Shown: in pieces, positions 15,305-23,814 of the stretch | How positions within the stretch are numbered: the stretch's first letter is position 1 | Layout of the letters: the number at the start of each line of letters is the position of its first letter | Assembly (NCBI RefSeq): GCF_900104065.1 | Contig: NZ_FNLC01000001.1 | Coordinates: 186,001 to 250,000, forward strand | From: Natronobacterium texcoconense | GTDB taxonomy: Archaea > Halobacteriota > Halobacteria > Halobacteriales > Natrialbaceae | Direction of reading: 5' to 3' | Length of the DNA: 64,000 bases | Translations under genes and position numbers: made by a program | The notes under the pieces: generated by a model | The model's input: the letters and a program-made list of their open reading frames with translations, nothing else | Told to the model about the DNA's origin: nothing | Database searches by the model: none

Positions 15305-16438
15305 TTAGATCTCGAGCATGCGGTCGAGTGCGACCTTCGCGAGTTCCTTCTCCTCGGAGGCGACCTCGATCACGTTGCGTTCTCGACCCTCGGCGAGTTC
15401 CTCGAGCACCCACGCGAGGTAGTTGGGGTCGATCTGGCGCATGGCGTTGCAGTCCATGCAGGCCTCGCCACAGAGCGGGAGCACCTCGACTTCGGGGTGC
15501 CACCGCTGCAGGTGGTTCGTGAGGTGGATCTCGGTGCCGATCGCCCACGTCTCGCCGGGGTCGGCGTTCTCGACGGTCTCGCAGATGGTGCTCGTCGAGC
15601 CGACGACGTCGGCGGCTTCGACGACCTCGCGGCGACACTCGGGGTGGACGACGACGTTCGCGTCGGGGTTGTCCTCGCGAATCTCCTCGATGTGGTCCTC
15701 GCGGAACCGTTCGTGGACCTGGCAGTAGCCGTCCCAGAGGACGATGTCGCTCTCGGTGACCTCTTCAGCATCTTTGCCCTCGGGATCCCACGGGTCCCAC
15801 GTCGCAATCTCGTCTTCCATCCCGAGCCTGTGGGCCGTGTTCTCCCCGAGGTGCTTGTCCGGCAGGAACAGCACCTTGTCGCCGCGTTCGAACGCCCACT
15901 CGAACGCGCGGTGGGCGTTCGAGGAGGTACAGACCAGCCCACCCTGGCTCGCACAGAAGGCCTTCAGGTCGGCGTAGGAGTTCATGTACGTGATCGGGAC
16001 GATGTCGGCGTCGGGCGCGGCCGCGGTGATCTCCGCCCACGCGCTGTCGACCTGCAGGGCCTCGGCCATTCCTGCCATCGGACACGAGGCCTCCATCGAC
16101 GGGAGGATCACCGTCTGGTCGTCGTCGGTGATGATGTCCGCGCTCTCGGCCATGAACGTCACGCCGCCGAAGACGACGTACTCGGCGTCCGCGTTGGCTG
16201 CCTCCTTCGATAGCTGGTAGGAGTCACCGATGAAGTCGGCGTGCTCGACAATCTCCCGTCGCTGGTAGTTGTGCCCGAGGACGACGACGTCGTCGCCCAG
16301 TTCCTCGAGCGCGGCCTCGATGCGCTCCGTTCGCTCCTCCGTCTCGAGGTCCCGGTATCGAGGCGGCAGTTGCTCGAGGTTGTCGTATTTGAACAGACTG
16401 AGATCGGTCTCCAGTTCCGCCGTTTCCATTTTGACCAT
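15305..16438 (-). CDS. nadA: Quinolinate synthase
   Basis: A [4Fe-4S] enzyme forming quinolinate from iminoaspartate and dihydroxyacetone phosphate. The protein has 377 residues with GHNYQRREIVEHADFIGDS, SMEASCPMAGM, TYMNSYADLKAF, VCTSSNA, DKHLGENTA, VHPECRREV and the C-terminal C-G-E-A-C-M-D-C-N segment. Cysteines suited to the cluster are present in the C-P-M, P-E-C-R and C-M-D-C motifs. It is the first gene of nadA-nadB. A second ATG lies three codons in. Its upstream region (16439-16663) is shared with the divergent dehydrogenase gene. Confidence 0.95.
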   Translation of the reverse strand: MVKMETAELETDLSLFKYDNLEQLPPRYRDLETEERTERIEAALEELGDDVVVLGHNYQRREIVEHADFIGDSYQLSKEAANADAEYVVFGGVTFMAESADIITDDDQTVILPSMEASCPMAGMAEALQVDSAWAEITAAAPDADIVPITYMNSYADLKAFCASQGGLVCTSSNAHRAFEWAFERGDKVLFLPDKHLGENTAHRLGMEDEIATWDPWDPEGKDAEEVTESDIVLWDGYCQVHERFREDHIEEIREDNPDANVVVHPECRREVVEAADVVGSTSTICETVENADPGETWAIGTEIHLTNHLQRWHPEVEVLPLCGEACMDCNAMRQIDPNYLAWVLEELAEGRERNVIEVASEEKELAKVALDRMLEI

Positions 16439-16663
16439 CTTGCGACACCTGTGGTAGCCTACACGTCACAGGCCACTATTGAATAACTTTTTCCTTCGAT
16501 ACTGCAATATGGTGGATTACCATCGACGGGTGATGTGATTGGCGGGCGAGTCAGCCGTCAATTGGTCGGACCGTAGGTCCGAGACGAACGCCACGATGGG
16601 GGCGGACCGAGAACCGTGGTACCGTCCTTCACTATTTTGTGTACTGTTTCCGTTGGTAGGGAC

Positions 16664-17692
16664 ATGCAGGCCGTCAAAATCACCGAACACGGAGACACGG
16701 ACGTCATCGAGTACGGCGAGTATCCCGACCCAAAGGTCGGCCGCGACGAGGTGCTGGTCGACGTGAAAGCCGGCGCGCTCAACCACCTCGACATCTGGAC
16801 GCGCCGTGGGCTGCCGACGCTCGACCTCGAGATGCCTCACATCCCCGGCAGCGACGGCGCGGGAGTCGTCGAGGAGATCGGCGAGGACGTCACGCGCTTC
16901 GAGGAGGGCGACCGTGTCGCGCTGTCGGCCGGCGTCGGCGACTTTCGGATGGACGACCCGACGCTCGATCCGAACTACCACATCATCGGCGAGCACGTTC
17001 CCGGCATCCACGCCGAGTACGCCGCGATCCCCGAGGACAACTTGATTCCGGTCCCCGAGGATGTCGACTGGACGGTCGCTGGCTCGAGTTGCCTGGTCTT
17101 CCAGACCGCCTGGCGGATGCTGATAGACCGTGCGGATCTCGAGGTCGGCGAGAAAGTTCTCGTGCTCGGTGCGAGCGGCGGCGTCGGCCACGCCGCCTTA
17201 CAGATCGCCGACTACGCCGGCGCGGAGGTGTACGCGACCGGCAGCACCGAGGAAAAACTCGAGTACGCCCGCGAGCACGGCGCGGACTCCGTCTGTAACT
17301 ACGAAGAGGAGAACTTCGCAGATTGGGTACGTTCGGAGACCGGCGGTCGGGGGGTCGACGTCGTCGTGGAACACGTCGGCGCACCCACGTGGCGGGACTC
17401 GATCAAGAGCCTGACGAAAGGAGGGAGACTCGTCACCTGTGGCGGCACCGCCGGCGGCAATCCCGAGACGGACATCCCGCGAATCTTCTGGAACCAGCTC
17501 CAGATCATCGGCTCGACGATGGCGACGCCCGATCAGGTCGACGACGTCATGGAACTGGTCTGGGACGGCACGCTCGAGCCTGCGATCCGGGAGGAACTCC
17601 CGATGAGCGAGAGCGCCCGCGCTCACGAGATCATCGAGGGTCGCGAGGGTTTCGGCAAGGTCGTCGTTCGGCCGGACAGCGAACTCGAGTGA
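16664..17692 (+). CDS. Zinc-independent MDR family dehydrogenase/quinone oxidoreductase-like
   Basis: A medium-chain dehydrogenase/reductase of 342 residues with an N-terminal GroES-like domain and a Rossmann domain (GASGGVG, 169-175). Neither the catalytic zinc Cys (the position reads N-H-L-D-I-W) nor the four-Cys structural lobe is present (about 88-114 is Cys-free), so it belongs with zinc-independent members such as quinone oxidoreductases. The ATG at 16664 follows a TATA-like TATTTTG by about 27 bp. The substrate is unknown. Confidence 0.85.
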   Translation: MQAVKITEHGDTDVIEYGEYPDPKVGRDEVLVDVKAGALNHLDIWTRRGLPTLDLEMPHIPGSDGAGVVEEIGEDVTRFEEGDRVALSAGVGDFRMDDPTLDPNYHIIGEHVPGIHAEYAAIPEDNLIPVPEDVDWTVAGSSCLVFQTAWRMLIDRADLEVGEKVLVLGASGGVGHAALQIADYAGAEVYATGSTEEKLEYAREHGADSVCNYEEENFADWVRSETGGRGVDVVVEHVGAPTWRDSIKSLTKGGRLVTCGGTAGGNPETDIPRIFWNQLQIIGSTMATPDQVDDVMELVWDGTLEPAIREELPMSESARAHEIIEGREGFGKVVVRPDSELE

Positions 17693-17976
17693 GCGGATTG
17701 CCGTCCGTATGAAAAAGGTGGGATGGGGATGTACGCCGTGACCTCGAATCGGGTCACGCGTAATCGGTGGCTCGGTCCCCGTTCTCTCGCGTTCACTGGG
17801 GTGCGTGACCCGTATCGTCGTGTACGCTCGTTTCGTACGATCTACTGTCCGTGTTGCAGTGGATCGTATCACGCGATACGCTTCCCGATCACCGGACTTG
17901 CTATCGCCCGACGACGGTCGTTACTCCGTGCTCCACCAGCATAAAGAATGCGATTGTTTACCACACTCATGACTGG

Positions 17977-19077
17977 TCAGTATTCCGTCCCAGTTTCACC
18001 CTCGAGTCGCTCGTAGTGCTCGTTGATGACCGAGAGCGTCGCGACCAGAGCGCCGAGGACGACGGGACCGAAGAACAGCCCCATGATCCCGAAGGCGTAG
18101 ATCCCGCCGAGGACGCCGAGGATGATGACGGCCGGACTGATCTCGGCGTACCGATCGACGACGATCGGCCGCAGGTAGTCGTCGGCGACCCCGACGATAA
18201 CCGCGCTGTAGACCGCCAGTCCGATCGCCAGGATAGGCTCGCCCGTCAGGAGGAGGTAGAGGACGGCCGGCCCCCACACGATGAAGGCCCCGATCAGCGG
18301 TACCAGCGAGAAGATGACCATGACGAACGTCCAGAACGCGGCGTTCGGAATACCGGTCGCGAACAGTCCCAGCCCCGCGATCACACCCTCGATGATCGCG
18401 ATCAGGACGTGTCCCGCGAGTACGGCCCAGGTGACCTCCTCGAGTTCGTCGTAGAGGTCGTCCTGGACGTCGTCGGGAAGCGGCGTCATTTCCCGGAGCC
18501 AGTCCAGCAAGGCGTCGCCCTCCTTGAGCAGATAGTACAGCAAGAACAGTGCCAGTCCGACTCCGATCAGCGTGTGCGTGAGCACGCCGAACCACGCGGT
18601 CGTCTGCTCGAGCAGTATCGTTCCGATCTGTTCGGCGGAGTCGGCTACGGTCTCGGTGATGTCGACCTCGATTCCGGTCTCGTCCTCGAGTCGATCCTCT
18701 ATCTCGGCTATCTGAAGGTCCTCGGGGTCGACTTCCTGGAGGAGGTTTGCTGCGTCGCCGGCGACGACGACGGCGACGAGCACGAACGGGACGAGGAAGC
18801 CGACGATCGCGAATCCGACGAGCAAGAACGCGGTGATCGTCGGCGAGATCCGCCGCTCGAGTCGTCGCTGGACAGGGTACAGCAGGAACGCGATCAGGAT
18901 CGCGGCGAGGACGTACTGGAGAAACGGATCGACGAGTTGCCAGGAGAGGTACGCGAAGACGGCAAAGAGCGCGAGGAGGTAGCCCCTGCTGAGGTTCACG
19001 GGGAGTTCGACCACGCTTGGCCCGATAAAACCGTCCCAGACCTGTTCGTCGCGGAGACTGTCGTGATCAATCGCCAC
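17977..19077 (-). CDS. AI-2E family transporter (PerM/YdiK type)
   Basis: A 366-residue polytopic membrane protein of the AI-2E exporter/permease superfamily. Helix pairs lie near 30-100 and again beyond 165, with an extracytoplasmic acidic domain between (about 110-160), then PLIGAFIVWGPAVLYLLLTGEP and DDYLRPIVVDRYAEISPAVIILGVLGG, the family signature. In archaea the cargo is unknown; some relatives act as Na+/H+ antiporters. A strong TATA box (19101-19110) lies 24-33 bp upstream. The gene is divergent from the DUF547 gene. Confidence 0.85.
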   Translation of the reverse strand: MAIDHDSLRDEQVWDGFIGPSVVELPVNLSRGYLLALFAVFAYLSWQLVDPFLQYVLAAILIAFLLYPVQRRLERRISPTITAFLLVGFAIVGFLVPFVLVAVVVAGDAANLLQEVDPEDLQIAEIEDRLEDETGIEVDITETVADSAEQIGTILLEQTTAWFGVLTHTLIGVGLALFLLYYLLKEGDALLDWLREMTPLPDDVQDDLYDELEEVTWAVLAGHVLIAIIEGVIAGLGLFATGIPNAAFWTFVMVIFSLVPLIGAFIVWGPAVLYLLLTGEPILAIGLAVYSAVIVGVADDYLRPIVVDRYAEISPAVIILGVLGGIYAFGIMGLFFGPVVLGALVATLSVINEHYERLEGETGTEY

Positions 19078-19100
19078 ACGGCTTCAAGGGTCTGGTTCAC

Positions 19101-19110
19101 CTATTTATAA
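19101..19110 (-). promoter_or_regulatory. TATA box for the AI-2E family transporter gene
   Basis: TTATAAATAG on the minus strand, 24-33 bp before the ATG ending at 19077. The divergent DUF547 gene starts only 5 bp beyond it. Confidence 0.65.
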
Positions 19111-19114
19111 CCGG

Positions 19115-19855
19115 ATGCCTACCCAGATAGATCCCCTCTCCCTGTCTGGCGATCTGCTCTACGCCGTCAAGACCGAAGACGAGACCGACACCGATCGGTT
19201 ACGCGAACGGCTCGCGACGCTCGGTCGTTCCCAGCTAGGACCGGCGCTGTCGAGTCGCGAGCGAAAACTCTCGTTCTGGCTCAACTGCTACAACGCCTAC
19301 GCACAGCTCCGTCTGGAGGAGGAACCGGGGATCCTCGAGGGTGGGTTTCTCGACCGATGGAAGTTCTTCGGCCGGGATCGGGTGCCGGTCGCCGGCTGCT
19401 GGCTGAGTCTCAACGACATCGAGCACGGACTCCTGCGCAGTTCGAAACACCCGTGGGGACTGGGCTACCTGCCGCGACCGTTCCCCTCGTCGTTCGAGCG
19501 GGAGTTTCGACTCGAGCGCTGCGATCCACGGGTACACTTCGCACTCTGCCGGGGCTCAGAGAACAGCCCGCCGATCGCGATCTACTCGCCGGCCGACGTC
19601 GACGAGGAACTCGACATCGCGATCGAATGGTTTCTCGAGGAGAACGTCGAGTACGACGCCGAGACGGACGTCGCGTCGATCCCGCGCTTTTTCCGCCGGT
19701 ACCGCGGTGACTTCGGCGGCAAGCGCGGGATCGTCGAGTTCCTCCGGCGGTACAACGCGATCTCGGACGACGCGACGCCGACGCTCGAGTACGAGGCCTC
19801 CGATCGAGCGCCGGATTTCGATCTGGACCTCGAGCTAGACGAGTTGCGTCCGTAG
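19115..19855 (+). CDS. DUF547 domain protein
   Basis: A 246-residue soluble protein with the DUF547 hallmarks: K-L-S-F-W-L-N-C-Y-N-A-Y, a long middle with the LNDIEHGLLR motif, DPRVHFALCRGSENSPPI and a C-terminal YDAETDVASIPRFFRRYRGDFGG segment. The family is thought to have a papain-like or transglutaminase-like fold, but its activity is not established. No signal peptide is seen. It shares a 37-bp divergent promoter region with the AI-2E transporter and is convergent with the next gene (1 bp between stop codons). Confidence 0.8.
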   Translation: MPTQIDPLSLSGDLLYAVKTEDETDTDRLRERLATLGRSQLGPALSSRERKLSFWLNCYNAYAQLRLEEEPGILEGGFLDRWKFFGRDRVPVAGCWLSLNDIEHGLLRSSKHPWGLGYLPRPFPSSFEREFRLERCDPRVHFALCRGSENSPPIAIYSPADVDEELDIAIEWFLEENVEYDAETDVASIPRFFRRYRGDFGGKRGIVEFLRRYNAISDDATPTLEYEASDRAPDFDLDLELDELRP

Positions 19856-19856
19856 T

Positions 19857-20489
19857 TCACTCGTCTCCGTCCTCGAGGCGGACGACGGTCGCGTCCGGAA
19901 CGGCCCGCATCACGCCGCGGACGGCCCGTTCCGCGTTTCCTCGCGAGGCGTACCCCTCGCCGCTGTCGGCGACGATGTTGCCGTTCCAGTGGACGAGTCG
20001 CCACCGCCACTCGTCGGCCCGATCCTGATACACCTCGAACCGGCTGGTCCGGCCACTCCTGCTCGAGCCGTCGTCCCCGGACGTTCTCGAGTTTTGGTCC
20101 CTGAGGACTCCGTCCGGTGGCATCGTCGCCATCGCCGGATCCGTCGACGAATCGCTCTCGTGTCGTTCCCCGATACTGATCCCGGCCGTCTCCTCTTCGT
20201 CACGGTCTTTCTCCGTCACCTGGAGACTCGAGCCATCCGGGTCGTCCCACTCGAGATCGATGCCCAGTCCGGCGACTGGCGGATCGGTATCGTCGTCGTA
20301 GCCGGCCTCGATCCCCACGGTGAGCCGTGCCGGAATCGTAGCATCGACGGCGATTCCGCCGTTCTCGATTCGAACGCCGTCGTCCTCGAGGGCGGCCGCG
20401 AGCGACCGGAAGACGGCCGCGACGTCGGTTCGATCGACGGAACGCTCGAGTCGGTGGTCGACCGCTGGATCTGTGTGTGAGTCGCTCAT
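19857..20489 (-). CDS. Amphi-Trp domain fused to DUF1508 (YegP-like) domain
   Basis: A 210-residue two-domain protein. Residues about 12-92 match the amphi-Trp type (LERSVDRTDVAAVFRSLAAAL, ending IDLEW). Residues about 150-203 match DUF1508/YegP: FEVYQDRADEWRWRL, then NGNIVADSGEGYASRGNAERAV. A Ser/Asp-rich linker joins them. YegP-like domains are small stress-associated modules; neither domain has a defined reaction. It is convergent with the DUF547 gene. Confidence 0.75.
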   Translation of the reverse strand: MSDSHTDPAVDHRLERSVDRTDVAAVFRSLAAALEDDGVRIENGGIAVDATIPARLTVGIEAGYDDDTDPPVAGLGIDLEWDDPDGSSLQVTEKDRDEEETAGISIGERHESDSSTDPAMATMPPDGVLRDQNSRTSGDDGSSRSGRTSRFEVYQDRADEWRWRLVHWNGNIVADSGEGYASRGNAERAVRGVMRAVPDATVVRLEDGDE

Positions 20490-20596
20490 CTCGAGCCCGT
20501 TCTACCACGAACCGAGACGTAGTGGTTTCGCCGGTACTGGCGTCTTACGCGAGAACTCGAGAGGTGATGGGCTCGGGGGACGAGAGCCGGTGTGTT

Positions 20597-20604
20597 TTTA
20601 TAAT
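20597..20604 (+). promoter_or_regulatory. TATA box fixing the GTG start of the HNH-like gene
   Basis: TTTATAAT lies 21-28 bp before the GTG at 20625, which supports a leaderless transcript starting at that non-ATG codon. Confidence 0.6.
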
Positions 20605-20624
20605 TTCACTGTCTTCGCTCGCTC

Positions 20625-21410
20625 GTGACTTCCAGCGAGTGGCACGGCGACCGAGACGCCGTGCTCGAACGAGACGACCACACCTGCCGGCGCTGTGGAG
20701 CATCGAGGAGCGGCGACGACGAGACGGTGTTGCACCTCTATCCAGTGGGTGACGTTCCACTCGAGGGCTCGGTCCACGAGAGCGCGCTCGTCACCGTCTG
20801 TTCGCCGTGTTTCGCGTCTCTGCAGCGGTCGCCGGCCGGCGACGCGGTTCGCCTCGAGTCCGACGACCTCTTCGATCTGGTCCGCGAGATGACCCAGCGA
20901 CAGGGCGTGACCATCTCCGCTGTCGCGTCGTTCGCGTCGCTCGCGACGTCGCTGCCCGACGAACTCGAGGACGACGACACAGCGGCGCCCGAATACGTCC
21001 GGGCCCGCCGCGAGGTCTTGCTCGCGATCGACTCCGTTCCCTCGCGACTCGAACGCCTCACGGTTGCCGAGACGGACCACCTCGGGGAAGCGGTCACGGA
21101 ACCGCTCGAGGCGGTCGTGGATGCGGCGACGCAACTCCAGTCGGAACTTCGGCAACTCGTCGGACTCGGCGAGTCGATCGTCGCCGGCCTGGATCGCTGT
21201 CACGGCTGTCTCGAACCGCTCGAGGCCGAGGATCGGTGTCCGACCTGTGACCTCGAGCGTCGCGACGTCGACGACTGGCGCGACGAGGACGGCGAGGTCG
21301 CGTTCCAGTTGCTGTACGACGAGGTAAACGAATCCCTACAGGGAGCGTCGGATACGACGGAGACGCTGACAGAGGGTTCGGCGACGTTGGCGACGCAACT
21401 CCAGTCGTAG
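20625..21410 (+). CDS. HNH-like zinc-binding protein
   Basis: A 261-residue protein starting with GTG (TATA box 21-28 bp upstream). The N-terminal part (about 8-70) looks like an HNH nuclease-type zinc fold: RDAVLERDDHTCRRCGAS, LHLYPVG in place of the usual H-H-x-x-P, and VTVCSPCFASL. The invariant His of active HNH sites is not clearly present, so activity is uncertain. The middle is helical. The C-terminus carries a zinc ribbon (CHGCLEPLEAEDRCPTCDLE). It could bind DNA or RNA without cutting. Confidence 0.65.
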   Translation: MTSSEWHGDRDAVLERDDHTCRRCGASRSGDDETVLHLYPVGDVPLEGSVHESALVTVCSPCFASLQRSPAGDAVRLESDDLFDLVREMTQRQGVTISAVASFASLATSLPDELEDDDTAAPEYVRARREVLLAIDSVPSRLERLTVAETDHLGEAVTEPLEAVVDAATQLQSELRQLVGLGESIVAGLDRCHGCLEPLEAEDRCPTCDLERRDVDDWRDEDGEVAFQLLYDEVNESLQGASDTTETLTEGSATLATQLQS

Positions 21411-21498
21411 TCGCGACCGGGTTTTGATTCGGTTACGCGTGACAGTCCGGATCCGTAATTCGAACGTCTATACGGCTCCCTCCCGTAATGACTTCGAC

Positions 21499-22668
21499 GT
21501 GCCCACCGAAGACAGTCCGGACGACTCAGCCAGCGAATCCTCTTCGATCGATGACGGGAGAACGGTGAGCCGCCGGCGACTGCTACGCACGGGGATCAAC
21601 ACCGGCATCGCCGCCACCCTCGTCTGGGGGGTCGGTGCAGCGAATTACGTTTCCTCCGACGACCTCGGTACGATCACGTACGCACTCGCCCGTCCAGAAC
21701 CCGATGCCGACTCGCTCGAGCGCCGGACGAAGTCGGTGCCGGTCGCGTGGCACGAGAGCCTCCGACTTGCCTTCGACGCCCAGGACGCCATCCACGACCT
21801 GGGACTCTCACCGCTCGTCTCCTCGTTCGTCGTTCCAGGCAGCTACGACGAACCGGAAGCTTCGATCAGTGTCGACGCGACCGAAGAAACGGTCGCGGAG
21901 CGACTCGAGGAGGTAACCTCCGACATCCCAGTCGACGTCAACGTTCTCGACAATCTGCCCGAAATGCCGGACGAAGAGCCCGACACCGACCAGGCCTATC
22001 AGGTGTCGGAACTCGAGCCCGAACGCGTTCCCGGCGGCGTCGTCTGTGAGACCGACCACGGTTCGGGAACGCTCACGCCGGCGCTGTTCGACGCCGAAAC
22101 CGGTTCGCGGTACTTCGCGACGTCGAATCACGTCTTCGGCGAGGAAGGAACCCTGGAGGAGCAACACCGGTCGGAACCGCTCGCAATTCGTTACGAGGAC
22201 GCCGCCCGTCAAATCGGCGAAGTGACGCGAGGGTATCCGGCCGCCGACCTCGTTCAGGTCGAACCGGTCGACGACTTCCGGCCGGCGACCGAGGTCGAAC
22301 GCGCCGATCCCGCCCGCGTCATCGGCCAGTTCACTCGAGACGGACTGGCTGACCTGATGGCGCGTGACGGCGCACTCGAGAAGATCGGTGCCTTCTCCGA
22401 TCGCACTGCCGGCGAGATCGAGGGGGTAAACGCCGTCACCTGCTACGCCGGCGAGATCTGCAAACCCGGCCAGCTCGTCTGGGGTGACGAGGACAGTCTG
22501 ACGGACGGCGACAGCGGCTCCGCGAACTTCCGACGAGATCCCGAGAATCCCGACGACTACGTCCTCGTCGGCGGGATCAACAACGCCCGGACGTGGTGGC
22601 CCGGCGGTGACTTCACGTGGGGGACCGCTGCGTACCACCTGCTCGAGGAGTACGGCCTTCACTTCTGA
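21499..22668 (+). CDS. Tat-exported trypsin-like serine protease
   Basis: A 389-residue protein with a twin-arginine signal (S-R-R-R-L-L-R-T, 24-31, then hydrophobic to about Ala48). The C-terminal half (about 178-389) has a chymotrypsin-fold triad: His211 in ATSNHVFG, Asp250 in PAADLVQV and Ser339 in DGDSGSANF. The region 60-160 may be a pro-domain. A TTG start at 21424 is possible, but the GTG at 21499 has CTATAC about 27 bp upstream and gives a short N-terminus before the signal, so I chose it. Secreted proteases with this Tat arrangement are common in haloarchaea. Confidence 0.75.
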   Translation: MPTEDSPDDSASESSSIDDGRTVSRRRLLRTGINTGIAATLVWGVGAANYVSSDDLGTITYALARPEPDADSLERRTKSVPVAWHESLRLAFDAQDAIHDLGLSPLVSSFVVPGSYDEPEASISVDATEETVAERLEEVTSDIPVDVNVLDNLPEMPDEEPDTDQAYQVSELEPERVPGGVVCETDHGSGTLTPALFDAETGSRYFATSNHVFGEEGTLEEQHRSEPLAIRYEDAARQIGEVTRGYPAADLVQVEPVDDFRPATEVERADPARVIGQFTRDGLADLMARDGALEKIGAFSDRTAGEIEGVNAVTCYAGEICKPGQLVWGDEDSLTDGDSGSANFRRDPENPDDYVLVGGINNARTWWPGGDFTWGTAAYHLLEEYGLHF

Positions 22669-22676
22669 CGGTCGAG

Positions 22677-22895
22677 CTACTCGTTCAGCGAGCCGTTGTC
22701 GTCGAATTCCGGGTCGAAGAGGTCCTCGATCCGGCAGTCGAAGTGGTCGGCCAGTTTGAACGCCAGTTCCAGCGACGGATCGTACCGGTCGCGTTCGATT
22801 GCGTTTATCGTCTGTCGGGTGACGTCGACGGCCTCCGCGAGGTCTCCCTGGCTGATATCCGCCGTCTCGCGCCGTTCGGAGAGATCGTTCTCCAT
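22677..22895 (-). CDS. Xre-family HTH regulator (YozG-like)
   Basis: A 72-residue single-domain helix-turn-helix protein: ADISQGDLAEAVDVTRQTINAIERDRYDPS is the HTH core, followed by LELAFKLADHFDCRIEDLFDPE. Such small regulators usually sit beside DUF2178 membrane proteins, as here. Its ATG lies just beyond the DUF2178 stop codon (1 bp apart), so translation is coupled. It probably binds the palindromes at 23327-23348 upstream of the operon (inference). Confidence 0.85.
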   Translation of the reverse strand: MENDLSERRETADISQGDLAEAVDVTRQTINAIERDRYDPSLELAFKLADHFDCRIEDLFDPEFDDNGSLNE

Positions 22896-22896
22896 A

Positions 22897-23325
22897 CTAT
22901 CGATGCGTGACGATACCGTAGCAGAGACCCCAGAGGAGGAACAGTGCCGACGCGACGTAAATTCCACCCCACATCGTCTCCGTGATCGTCACGTAGCCCG
23001 CTGCGCCGAGGACGTACAGTGCGGGAACGATACTGATGCCGACCACGAACGCGACGGACATCGTCAGGCTGCTGGCGCGTTCTACCAGTCTCTCGTCCCG
23101 TTCGTCGTAGAACCGAACGTTGCTGACTGTCGGCACCAGGTAGGCGACGACCGCGCCCAGCCAGACTCCCACGAGGTAAATCGCCGTTCCCGCGAGCTGT
23201 TGGCCGATCACGAGCCCCGCGAGCAATCCGACGATCGCTATCGCGAAGATGCCGTACACGAGCCGTTCGTACCGCCGGCGGGTACGCTCCGGCGAGCTTG
23301 CAGTCGGTAACATGGTGTCGGACAT
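22897..23325 (-). CDS. DUF2178 family membrane protein
   Basis: A 142-residue protein with four predicted helices (about 22-42, 47-67, 87-108 and 114-138) and the charged loop RFYDERDERLVERASSLT that characterises DUF2178 proteins. It is the first gene of a two-gene operon with the HTH regulator. A second in-frame ATG lies 12 bp in. The promoter overlaps two palindromes. Confidence 0.8.
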   Translation of the reverse strand: MSDTMLPTASSPERTRRRYERLVYGIFAIAIVGLLAGLVIGQQLAGTAIYLVGVWLGAVVAYLVPTVSNVRFYDERDERLVERASSLTMSVAFVVGISIVPALYVLGAAGYVTITETMWGGIYVASALFLLWGLCYGIVTHR

Positions 23326-23326
23326 G

Positions 23327-23348
23327 CTTTACAGTAAAGTCTACTTTA
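23327..23348. promoter_or_regulatory. Double-palindrome operator candidate over the DUF2178-HTH promoter
   Basis: Two overlapping perfect palindromes, CTTTACAGTAAAG (23327-23339) and TAAAGTCTACTTTA (23335-23348), lie directly upstream of the DUF2178 start. The minus-strand TGTAAAG that ends this stretch is at TATA-box distance (about 19-25 bp), so a bound dimer would block the basal factors. It is the natural site for autorepression by the small HTH protein. Confidence 0.55.
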
Positions 23349-23504
23349 CACCCCACAATAAATTCACCGATGGTAGCTTTCCCTACATGTCTTCGAGCCC
23401 GAAATCGGTCGTCGACTGGCGTTCGAAAACCGAACGTTACCGAAAGTCAACAGCTCCCGTACCCGACGACCAGCTTTACCACTCGAGCCGTCGTACTCGA
23501 CGAT

Positions 23505-23717
23505 GTGTCCAGGAACGAGGGAAAACAGCTACTCGAGGGCGGACGAGGGCGACTCGCCCGGCTGCTCGTCGACGCCGTCCTCGTCGTCTGCTGGATCGCC
23601 GTGGTGACGCTGGCGTTCCGAGTAGCCGACTGGCCGCTCTCGACGTACTACGTCGTCGTCTTCGGCGGGATCGTCGTCTACTCGCTGGCGCTCGAGCCGT
23701 GGGCGTGGCGAGAGTGA
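23505..23717 (+). CDS. Small two-helix membrane protein
   Basis: A 70-residue protein starting with GTG; TTTACC about 27 bp upstream supports this over the longer open frame starting at 23298. Two hydrophobic segments (about 19-39 and 45-63) follow a charged N-terminus. No family is recognised. The TGA stop shares its last base with a PE-A element. Confidence 0.55.
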   Translation: MSRNEGKQLLEGGRGRLARLLVDAVLVVCWIAVVTLAFRVADWPLSTYYVVVFGGIVVYSLALEPWAWRE

Positions 23718-23798
23718 CACGGTTTGCTGTAAGTCAGTGACGGCACAACCGCGACCTGTCTTGCGGTTACACTGGGAATTCGTTACAACAGACCGTCT
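23717..23798. repeat. PE-A palindromic element, copy 2 (diverged)
   Basis: An 82-bp element with outer arms ACACGGTTTGCTGTAA and, on the other strand, AGACGGTCTGTTGTAA (13 of 16 match), plus a weaker inner stem (ACAACCGC with GCGGTTAC). As in the other two clear copies, its first base is the A of the TGA stop of the gene before it. Confidence 0.7.
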
Positions 23799-23814
23799 GA
23801 AAAAGCGAGTGCGA

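Noticed and set aside
14217-15308. Plus-strand frame of 363 codons inside nadB
   Set aside because: Antisense shadow: nadB is complete with all its motifs on the other strand.
15303-15638. N-terminal extension of NadB
   Set aside because: The extension overlaps nadA, is Arg-rich and unlike any NadB; the ATG at 15302 begins the conserved protein.
17693-17976. Possible gene in the gap after the MDR dehydrogenase
   Set aside because: The frame from 17723 has Arg/Cys-rich content and no conserved feature; I see nothing that I can support in this gap.
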